Both the position numbers and the translations under genes were made by a program. Of a stretch of DNA of 64,000 nucleotides, positions 56,601 to 64,000 are shown in pieces (the stretch's first letter is position 1; each line of letters begins with the position of its first letter). The stretch is from Gonocerus acuteangulatus (taxonomy: Eukaryota > Arthropoda > Insecta > Hemiptera > Coreidae): the NCBI GenBank assembly GCA_946811695.1, contig OX328123.1:47696009-47760008 (forward strand), read 5' to 3'. A model generated the notes under the pieces. It had not been told where the DNA came from. It made no database searches and was given only the letters and a program-made list of their open reading frames with translations.

Positions 56601-57945
56601 CCTAAAAATCGACTTGACAATGACTAAATTTAAAAAATCTGACGTCTCATCTCAAAATTATTACAGAAGTACATTTAACAAATTGACAGGAAACAACAAA
56701 AATACACCAATAATATACACAGATGGGTCCAAAACAGAGAGCGGAGTAGGCGCAGCAGCTGTTTTAGGAGAAAAGGTATATCAGATCAGCCTTCCATTAG
56801 ACACAAGTATATATTCAGCAGAGCTGCAAGGTATACTTTTGGGCCTAGCTAACGTACAGACTACAATACCACATATAATACTATGTACAGATTCATTAAG
56901 TTGTTTACTCTCCCTATACAATATCTACAACACCAACCCGATCATCATCAAAATTGTACAAGAACTACTGAGACTAAAGGACCAACACACAATGGTAACA
57001 ATGGTATGGGTTCCTGGTCATGAGAACATCGGACAGTCTACATTAGCGGATGAACATGCAAAACTTGCTACTACAAGCCAACCGAACGACCAGTACTTAC
57101 TTACAGTTCAAGACCTACAAATAACAATAACAAGAGCAGTCCTGAATAGGTGGCACGCCACTTGGTATAGCACTCCAGATAACCACCTAAGGAAAATAAA
57201 GAGCAATATACGACCTTATACGTCAAACAAACTGAGAACAAGACGTGACGAAGTTGTACTAACAAGACTGAGAATCGGACATACACGCCTCACTCACTCA
57301 CACCTATTTACGAAACAAGACAAGCCAAGGTGCGATACGTGCTACGTTCCTTTGACAGTGAAACACCTACTAACAGACTGCATGAAAAGAAACAACCTAC
57401 AGGCACCTCATGACCTTAGCGAGCTGTTAGCAGAAAAGAGCCCATATATTGATACCATACTCACATACTTAATGACCACGAATACATACAATAAAATATA
57501 GTAATATTACAAATGACCCACGATCTTAATTCCCTACAAAATTTCTGATCTTACAATAATTGTCAACCTATTCATTCCTTTATATATTTTATTTAATGTT
57601 ATTATTATTTTAATTTATGTTCCTTATTCCTTTATTTATTTATTTTTATTTATTTATTCTTGCTTTTCTTTTTATTATTTATTTTATTTTATTTTATTTT
57701 TTCGGCTGGTCACCATATTATTAGACCAATTATTATTATAATCAAAGCCCTATGTTATCACCTATCATCGGATTCTATTTAATTTGAGATCATGACCAAT
57801 TAATTCAAAACCAATTACTTCATTGTATTTATTATTATCATTTATCCCCCTTTTTTTTCATTTTTATTGTTTTTATTCTTTGTTATTCAATAGAGCAGAT
57901 CACCCTTGTTGCGAAGCTCTCGAAATGAATGAATAAATAAATAAA
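53660..57945 (+). mobile_element. I-superfamily non-LTR retrotransposon
   Basis: ORF2 (53839-57501) is followed by an AT-rich 3' UTR of about 440 bp ending TGCGAAGCTCTCGAAATGAA and then (TGAA/TAAA)n near 57925-57950, a simple-repeat tail. The 5' limit is uncertain and ORF1 is missing or unrecognised. A minus-strand copy of this 3' end is at 21411-21452. Confidence 0.85.
53839..57501 (+). CDS. LINE ORF2: AP endonuclease, reverse transcriptase, RNase H (1220 aa)
   Basis: This is the only long intact protein in the window. Residues 1-220 form an AP-like endonuclease: WNINGLQ at 7-13, E35 in LQETH, D132 and N134 in ADVNG, SDH at 206-208. The RT domain (about 470-740) has YRPISLLCC, GFRPNHST, SLDLEKAYDRLW, NGVPQGGVLS and YADD at 663-666. 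The RNase H domain (about 955-1080) keeps D962 (YTDGS), E995 (SAELQG), D1018 (CTDSLS), H1061 (PGHE) and D1071. A terminal C-x2-C...H...C segment follows (RCDTCYVPLTVKHLLTDC). RNase H separates it from Jockey and places it in the I superfamily. The enzyme nicks genomic DNA and copies LINE RNA in place. All catalytic residues I could check are present, so the copy is young or recently active. Whether ORF1 exists upstream is unresolved. Confidence 0.96.
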   Translation: MASIIQWNINGLQRRLGDLKLLLQSKNPHIIALQETHLKHGRDVNVHGFNLYRKDYVLGDKASGGVAIFVTDSIYSEPIRLYTSIQAVAVSVHLLFRVTVCSVYLPPGEPIDVHMMEDLITQLPSPVMILADVNGQSYTWGSTTTNTRGQLIENILGHFDLIPLNTHLPTHLCPRTGTLSTIDVTACSASIFSRFTWDVCEDSHGSDHLPIVITTNSDIPTFRSNPRFNTNKADWKVHQDYIDDKLKLTNISTIDAFHTLVIEAAEQSIPKTPSHYRRPPVPWWNDECRTAVSDRKKALRLFSRNPSQAFLEDYKKKKAKAQWVIKNSKRKCWIDFLTNINENTTSQNIWQKINQIQHKKYNAPITGLKHQDDIITDPQIISNILGSHFSRISSTTNFSEDFLDHKTYTENIQIPILTDLEHPLNDEFTLNELKCVLSDVRHTSPGPDNISYELIKNLPTRGLATLLMLYNKIFKTGTYPTLWNESVVIPVIKSGKDKYCPSSYRPISLLCCTSKVMERLVNKRLVWYLENNHLLSKFQCGFRPNHSTQHHIANLESDILNSFLLKETLIAVSLDLEKAYDRLWRRLILSQMNDWGIQGNIFRYISLFLSNRRFRVRIGNTLSDEFLLENGVPQGGVLSTTLFNIAINSVGSFIPPSVSYCQYADDILLYISSKNFETAEEIIQDTIHALEYWSSRSGFQFSEEKSQCTVFSKRHNLPTTNLKLNNTNIRHSDSLKFLGIIFDKKLTWGPHIKSILYKCNKSLNLLRILSNTKWGADRCTMLKLYRAFTRPLLDYGSIAYSSASSTTLKALDTIHNTGIRLATGAFRSSPICSLHSESGEPSLDYRRQMICLKFIVRSKTLNTPCVKRFLNNPYINKYVLKQPKQKPLLIRFLENTDNITFINSVTYPYQHLTHPPWRVNNLKIDLTMTKFKKSDVSSQNYYRSTFNKLTGNNKNTPIIYTDGSKTESGVGAAAVLGEKVYQISLPLDTSIYSAELQGILLGLANVQTTIPHIILCTDSLSCLLSLYNIYNTNPIIIKIVQELLRLKDQHTMVTMVWVPGHENIGQSTLADEHAKLATTSQPNDQYLLTVQDLQITITRAVLNRWHATWYSTPDNHLRKIKSNIRPYTSNKLRTRRDEVVLTRLRIGHTRLTHSHLFTKQDKPRCDTCYVPLTVKHLLTDCMKRNNLQAPHDLSELLAEKSPYIDTILTYLMTTNTYNKI

Positions 57946-58038
57946 TAATATTCTGAAAAATGACATATATGACAAACAACCAAAATTACAAAACTAATCA
58001 TGGCATCATTAAAAGAATGATTTTCTTACATAAATATA

Positions 58039-59314
58039 TCCACTATATATTTGTCAAATACCACTCACTGACTGACTGACTGACTCACTCACTCACTCAC
58101 TCACTGACTCACTGACCTATCATTGCCCAGCCCCAACCGCTTGACAGAAAAACTTGAAATTTTGCATGGACACTCTCTATAGAACATAGACGCTCGCTAA
58201 GAAAGGATTTTTTGATATTCGAATTTTTAAGTATTTTTTGAGGGGTTTAAAGTTTCAGTTGGTTACAGCAGCCAAGCCTAGGTAGCATGCGTTGCTAGGA
58301 CGATAAGAGGACAGCTGTTACCGTACATTATCTATTTCATAGTATTATTTTTAATTGAGGTTAATTTCAAGTACAATGGCAGTCCGTGAATTACTAGAAA
58401 TAAACTGTCATTTTGTCCCTCATAGGATTTAAGCCTGGTGATGGTACATCCAAGGTAATAATATCCCGAACCACTTGACACAAAAATTTCAAATTTTGCA
58501 CAGGCAATCCATTTAGAATGTAAACACTGGCTAAGAAAGGTTTTTTTGATATTCAAATGTTTAAGGACTTTTAGGGGGGTTTGAATTATTGAGAAGTTCC
58601 TCATCGGCTCAAAAATGGTTCGATTTTGATAACATTTGGTACAAAAAATCTTTCTTCTCATTTAAAAGGTCAAGTTCATTAACCAGTTGAATCCGTTTAC
58701 TGGAACATGGTTTTTGGAGCGAAATTTGTGCGAAAGATTCCTTAACGTAGGAAAACGAATGAAACCATTTTTTAAGCGAGGTCTGTACCCATTTACCAGA
58801 AAAATTGATAGAAATACTTTTCAAAACTAATTTTCTGTTTGGGTATTTAGAAACGAAGTATATGGAAAAAAATTGTATGAATGGTGATACAAAGTTTTCG
58901 GATATCAGTATATTTTCTAAAATATCTCGAAAACAGTTGGGAACTCGTAGTAAGTGGAAGGCGGCTATTCGAAAGGTTACTAAATTCTCGACAATAAGAT
59001 TCTGTTGTAATGTTCGGTGAGGCGATGTCAATCGAAGAGATAAGTGCTTAAAACTTCAAATTTGTTAGTTGTATGCTTTTCAACGTGTATTTGTCTCTGT
59101 TTACCTAACTTTTTAAGCGGTTGTTGTATTTTATTTTTTTTACTCTCCAACGGAAACAAGCACGGTTACCTCCACATGGTGTTTCCTGGGTAACTTTAAA
59201 GTCCGTGCAATAAGCTGTACAAAATTGTGTAGTAGCGTTAATTTTGATCATATCATATTTAACTCAGTATAAAAAATACTTAACGGCCGTGGTGAAGCAC
59301 GGGTATTCAGCTAG
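58039..59314 (+). mobile_element. Non-autonomous Helitron, complete-looking copy
   Basis: It starts A|TCCACTATATATTTGTC (58039) and ends in hairpin CCGTG-GTGAAG-CACGG (59287-59302), eight bases, then CTAG (59311-59314) before T. These are Helitron termini with A/T insertion and no target duplication. A (TGAC/TCAC)n block follows the 5' end. Body modules include CGCTCGCTAAGAAAGGATTT, AAGTTCCTCATCGGCTC, CAAGTTCATTAACCAG and CGGTTACCTCCACATGGTGT. No Rep/helicase. This copy defines the family seen in pieces across the window and lacks the (TA)n insert. Confidence 0.85.
58064..58112 (+). repeat. (TGAC/TCAC)n simple repeat at Helitron 5' end
   Basis: CACTGACTGACTGACTGACT followed by CACTCACTCACTCACTGACT, a feature of many arthropod Helitron 5' regions. 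Confidence 0.9.
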
Positions 59315-59689
59315 TTATCATATAAATGCAGGAAAATAAAGAAATAAGACGTCTAACTGGATGGAGGAATTTCGCTGTAGGTAGATCGGGTCCTCTTTGA
59401 TAATGACAGACCCCACCTCCGCTTTTCTCCGTCATTAACGGTTTTCACAACATTAAGCCCATTGCCCCCTGATAACCATGGAGTAGTCCATGCTAGCATG
59501 TAGTTGGAGATACTAAGCAGGCAAATATATCACTATATTTAGCCGGTATAATCACAGGCTGTTCGGTTTCCAAAATCGCGTCTTCTTTTAGAATTTTAAA
59601 TTTTATTATTTACGAGAAAATAATATCATCTACAATATTCCCATCGACAAAACGTAAGATTTACAATCTCGTTGAAATATGTTTATTTT
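59315..59689. other. Anonymous spacer
   Basis: No supported feature. Confidence 0.35.
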
Positions 59690-60760
59690 AGCGCGGTTCC
59701 TCCCAAAAATCCTTCGTCCAATTTGAAAGGTCAAGTTCGTTAACCAGCAAAATCCGCCTACTGGAAGATGGCGTTTGGGGCGAAATTCGCGCAAAAAAAA
59801 TCGTAACGCTTACGTTTTTGAGTTCATAAGCTTGTAAGTACTCGTTTTATATGATTCCTGGGCTAGGAAAACGAATGAAACCATTTTGAAGGCGATCGCT
59901 TTAACCGTTTTCGAGAAAATTGGAAAAATAGTTTTTGAATACCGTTTTTGGTTTGGGTACTTAGAATTACGGGATTCAGTTGAAACTTTATCTGCATGTT
60001 CTACTTTCATTAAAACTAATATGTTGAAAGTTTTGTTACGTTTGGAGTTAAGGAAGGGTTAGAATAAAATATTTTATGAACAGACATGAAAAGTTTTGGG
60101 AAGTTCGTATACTTTCATTAATATCTCGAACACGGTTGGGAAATCGTGGTAAGTGGATAGAAACTATTTGAAAGCTTACTAAATTCTCTACAAAAAAGAT
60201 TCTAAAACTATTTTTGATTAGGTTATGTCAATCGGAGAAATAAGTGCTTAAAACTTCAAATACGTCTGTTTTTTTCTTATGAACGGGTTTTTGTCGTTCT
60301 TGTTGTAATTTTTGTCTCATTCCCTTCGTTTTTTATTGCTTTTTATTTTTGTAATTTCTTATGTTGCGACACTTTTGTGTGTAAAACAGGATATGAAAAA
60401 TGAGGCCAATTTTCTGTTGCTAGAAATAATATAAATTTTGGGAACTTTCATTAATATCTCGAAAACTGTTGAGAATTTTGGTAAACGGAAGAATACCATT
60501 AGAAAGCTTATTAAATGCTCTAAATAAAAGGTTCTAATGAAAGTTTTGATTAGGCGATGTCAATCGGAGAAATAAGAGCTTAAAGCTTTAAAGTAATTGA
60601 TTTCGCTTATTCGAAGTGTTCTTTTTGTCTGTATTTTATTCCTTGTTATTTTTTAATTGCTTATAGTTGGATAATGTATTCGAAAATAAAACAGGTTAAG
60701 TAAAATAACAAAAACAATTTATTGTTAGAATTATAGAGTTCCAAGATTCCAAGACCTTGT
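59690..60760 (+). mobile_element. Helitron-family segment with internal duplication
   Basis: Starts GCGCGGTTCCTCCC and joins directly to AAAATCCTTCGTCCAATTTG, so the (TA)n module is deleted. The block ATTAATATCTCGAA...GGCGATGTCAATCGGAGAAA occurs twice (60113-60255 and 60447-60590), about 335 bp apart. The 3' boundary is uncertain. A detached end module (GGAACCGCGCTAAGATGAGG) lies at 61299-61340. Confidence 0.6.
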
Positions 60761-60914
60761 AACTAGCGGGACGGTTTCTAGTGTTGCCGACCCTTCCAGG
60801 TAAGATTGTATATCCTACCTTTCAAGACTGGTGGAACCAAAATATAACTGTCAGGGTTCGGTCACTGCTACTTAATAAAACTACATTTTATCGTAAAAAT
60901 GGTTTTATTTTGCC

Positions 60915-60948
60915 GACGTTTTGGCTTGAACTTCAAGCCTTCATCAGG
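60915..60948 (-). ncRNA. Hammerhead-like core
   Basis: Minus strand: CCTGATGA (exact CTGATGA consensus), stem GGCTTG/CAAGCC with loop AAGTT, then AAAAC and GTC. The first G of GAAA is replaced by A. Confidence 0.45.
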
Positions 60949-61011
60949 GCTGTAAATACAAGTAGGACATATTTAACACTAATATATGCACATAACTATG
61001 TAAATATACCT

Positions 61012-61015
<4 letters not shown>

Positions 61016-61097
<82 letters not shown>
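61016..61097. repeat. (TA)n microsatellite
   Basis: About 80 bp TA run with one ACATATATTA interruption. Confidence 0.95.
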
Positions 61098-61100
<3 letters not shown>

Positions 61101-61340
61101 TATACACATACACATATACACGCACACATATGTACATATATATGGGCACATACATACACATATGGGGTATATATTATTAAGTAGCAGTGACCTAACCCGG
61201 ACAATCCCTACCTTGCATCATCAACGGTCAACGATCTCCTCTCAACAAAATAATAACTGCTTCTATTTTAATCTTTCGAAATTAGACTAGGGATAAGAAC
61301 GGAACCGCGCTAAGATGAGGCAGTTCCTGCGAGTCGGACT

Positions 61341-62039
61341 TTTTTTATTTTATTATTGCTCTGCAACTTAGGCGATTAGCAGATACGACAGTGCTGTGAT
61401 CCATTCCTTCCATAGATCATGCATCGAGACAATATTCACAGATTTACAGTACAGTAGTTAAAAATTTCAAAGTGAAGAAGTTATTTTTATTGATTTATTT
61501 ATTTTTAATTTACTTAATTTTTATATTTATAAGCTGAAATGAATAACATCTAAATGGGTTTTCGGTTTAGATAATCGGCATTGTAGCAGTACTTTAACTG
61601 AACATAATTTATTTGTTCCATTTTATATTAAACAATAATAATAAAAGATATCTAAATAATTTCATAATAAAACTACGAAATCTAATAATAATAAAATGAA
61701 ATCTTTACTAGAATATCTATATAGAATCTCATAAAAAATTGTATTGAAAAAGTAAATATAGAATGTGTTTCAAATTTATTAAAACATTAAAATATTTTCA
61801 GAAACACAAAAATACCAAAAAATATAATTTCGAAAAAGTTGAGATATTGGGAACTTATTTCTATTAATATTAGAAATTTTCCTGTAATCACCCTTAATTT
61901 GGTGTTTTTTGCCCTGTGCCATATTTCCTGCCACATTTACTTTGCACTGTAAATGACTCCTAGTATAATATAAGCTGTGAATGTAAAGTTACTCCTTCAT
62001 CATTATGTAAATGTTATCGTCGTCAGAAAACTATTTTTG
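61341..62039. other. Anonymous AT-rich region
   Basis: No supported feature. Confidence 0.35.
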
Positions 62040-62212
62040 GGACGGGGTTTCTACAGGGTACCGCCCTTTTCAATCAGGATAGGGCTGTTGATATTCCTTT
62101 TTACGACAGAAAAGCCATCACTACTTGCAGGAATCGAACAAAGCATAGGTATGGAGTGCTCACGTCTTAGCTCTGACGGCCACCGGGCCTCCAGTGTGTT
62201 CCCGCTTGATAT
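62040..62212 (-). mobile_element. tRNA-derived SINE (family C), minus strand
   Basis: On the minus strand: CGGTGGCCGTCAGAGCTAAG, TTGTTCGATTCCTGCAAG (B box), CAACAGCCCTATCCTGATTG and AAAAGGGCGGTACCCTGTAG, ending CCCCGTCCCAAAAATAG. It has the order and body of the copy at 20680-20878 with moderate divergence. Confidence 0.8.
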
Positions 62213-62305
62213 CTAGAATAAATGACTTCATGGATACTTGCAACAGTTCATTAGAGAATTTTTGTTAAATACTTTGGGATGCTTATATTTAGTATTAACT
62301 TGTAA

Positions 62306-62337
62306 TAGCCTTCATTAATATTTATTAATGTAGGCTA
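62306..62337. repeat. 15-bp hairpin
   Basis: Arms TAGCCTTCATTAATA (62306-62320) and TATTAATGTAGGCTA (62323-62337) pair with one mismatch across a 2-nt loop. Confidence 0.8.
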
Positions 62338-62339
62338 AA

Positions 62340-63314
62340 GAGGTATTTATTTTCTAAAGAAGTATTTATTTCAATAATAAGTAAATTAAATATTTCTTTA
62401 AAACAAACCATTAGCTAATAAATAAGATTAGTGACACTTTTAAATAAAAAACAGATATGTGCCTATTAAAATGTTGGAGTGTGGAAGTGAGCTTGACTAG
62501 TGAAGGATTTCATAGAGAAGAAAGGCTGATGTATCATCATTAATCAAGAGAGATGTCACGGATGAGATTGAAAACATCATCATGAGTGACGATTTATCAA
62601 AACACACTTCATGAATATTCATAGAGGATTAATGGAGCCAGAATCAAAATAATTCTTCTCTATCTATCTAGAAGATAAATATAGCAAATAATCTAATTAA
62701 TATTTGTGGTTGACCCACCATTAAAATCATTATATATATATATTATTCTTTCTCTATCTCCTGTGTACCCTTAACCCTCGGGGGCGCGCGCTCTTTTCCA
62801 CACACGGGAATACATCAGGGGTTAAAGCTCAATAAATATAGCTTTTTTTAACTAATATCATATTTTTTATTTTAATAATGGCATTTATCACATCGGAGTA
62901 ATTATAAACGTTTCATTAAGCAAACATTTTAAAACACTCTCCTCATTCTTGTAAGGGTAACAATATCAGTGTTTTTGTATTTAATTTGATTAAATTAAGC
63001 AACATAAAATACATAATAAATCGTCTTATAAATTTAACTTAATAAAAATTGAAGAGAAGAAAACATACTTATGAATATAAAAAGTTTGAACCTTTGTATC
63101 TACTGGATACCGCGCTTCCCGAAAGCTGTCTATCCTGGGCCATTCTTTTGACTTCTGGCACAGAACTGCCCTTATTTCTTAATATCTTTTCGAAATGGCT
63201 GTCATGTGTATGACTTGGCCTACCTACTGGTCGCTTACCGTGAGGTCTTGCTTCTTTTGGCTACTTCCCATTCAGCAAACATGACCGAACCACTATAGCT
63301 GGCGTTCCTGGAGA

Positions 63315-63368
<54 letters not shown>

Positions 63369-64000
63369 CGTTGAGGGATTCAACGCACAAACACACACCC
63401 AAGCGCGCGCATATTTTCCATGAAGGTTAATAGTTTTCTCTCGTCATCAGCACGTTTACAGCAAGTTTTGAAGTTCATAGACAATAATTTGCAGCTCAGG
63501 AGATTATTATCAGGATAGTATTATCATTAATTTTGTAATTATATGATTGCTATCTGAAATTATATTTATATATAGGTATATGTATATATATATACAGACC
63601 AGCTGATCTTCAAATCTCACTGGCGAAATTTACTTTGGTTGTGAAGTTGGAGGTTTTTATAAGAAATGGAAAGCAAATATATCCTTTCATAGAATGCCGA
63701 CGTTGTAGGAAAATTTAAATGTTATATTTTCCATCTGCTATTCATTTGTTATTTTCGTTAAACAAATATTGAAAGAAGAAAACATTTATTACGTTTGTTA
63801 ACTTGCCATTAGTAACGAGAAACAATATGGGTATCTTCCCAAAATATAAAAATATTTTGTCCCATCATTCGGGATAGCTGTTATGATTGTATCAGCCGTT
63901 TATCCGTCCATAATCATAATATCGATTTATCATCATACGTATAAATTACATGTAAACTTTATTTAACATATTGAATCATTCCGGTAAAATTTTACGACAT
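62340..64000. other. Anonymous AT-rich region to window end
   Basis: No gene is supported. A small TTAA-bounded GC-rich segment lies at 62775-62821, a (TA)n run at 63317-63365, and a short hairpin GCGTTGAGGGATTCAACGC at about 63367-63385. Confidence 0.35.
63317..63365. repeat. (TA)n microsatellite
   Basis: About 48 bp TA run. Confidence 0.95.

Larger units (their letters stand above)
60850..61202 (-). mobile_element. Inverted-repeat unit enclosing a hammerhead-like core
   Basis: Arms 60850-60878 and 61174-61202 are complementary over 29 bp with two mismatches (GGTCACTGCTACTTAATAA shared). The interior has the ribozyme-like core on the minus strand and a long (TA)n at 61016-61097. It lies between Helitron-family modules (60760 and 61299), so it probably inserted there. 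The layout equals that at 24715-24956 with unrelated arm sequence. Confidence 0.5.

Overview
This is a eukaryotic nuclear window, most likely from an insect or another arthropod with a large, AT-rich, repeat-filled genome. There are no operons, no ribosome-binding sites and no dense gene packing. Long (TA)n, (TG)n and poly-A/T runs alternate with fragments of arthropod-type transposable elements. I find no host protein-coding gene I can defend; one weak candidate exon lies near 49.6 kb on the minus strand. Nearly all recognisable coding sequence comes from transposons.

Layout. 0-6 kb: mostly anonymous AT-rich DNA with a SINE relic (824-1000) and a possible LTR-like block (4456-4913). 6.2-14 kb: a nested pile containing a foldback element with an eleven-copy 70-bp array (6368-8080), a broken Penelope-like element (PLE, 8081-10603), then a hAT-like element (10604-14000) that encloses a Helitron-family copy, a 5S-rRNA-derived SINE, a minus-strand Helitron and a long perfect-stem hairpin. 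14-20.4 kb: tRNA-type SINEs and a Helitron (15670-20391) split by a second PLE with a 12-bp target duplication, a second Helitron-family segment and a SINE. 20.7-25.7 kb: a SINE, a decayed Jockey-type LINE (21783-23482) and an inverted-repeat unit with a hammerhead-like core. 26.6-36.6 kb: a Helitron with a helicase-domain relic, a TIR element, a mariner relic, a LINE C-terminal relic, a piggyBac deletion derivative flanked by TTAA and a possible second piggyBac-like piece. 38-43 kb: a dispersed repeat family, a transposase relic, a 1.1-kb palindrome whose loop carries a histone-type stem-loop, and a LINE RNase H relic. 45-49 kb: an internally deleted minus-strand LINE that keeps ORF1, and a Harbinger-like MITE. 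50-64 kb: a second copy of the 38-kb repeat, a second 5S SINE, an uninterrupted 1220-residue LINE ORF2 (53839-57501), a complete-looking Helitron (58039-59314) and further fragments.

How the parts relate. The autonomous machinery that can be read is the endonuclease/RT/RNase H protein at 53.8-57.5 kb; everything else recognisable is non-autonomous or broken. SINEs with unrelated heads (5S rRNA and tRNA) share one tail, which suggests a common LINE partner. The most interesting theme is a set of hammerhead-ribozyme-like cores (CTGANGA, hairpin, GAAA) in the PLE termini and in several small inverted-repeat units. No fold, alignment or database search could be run, so family names rest on motifs and termini read by eye.
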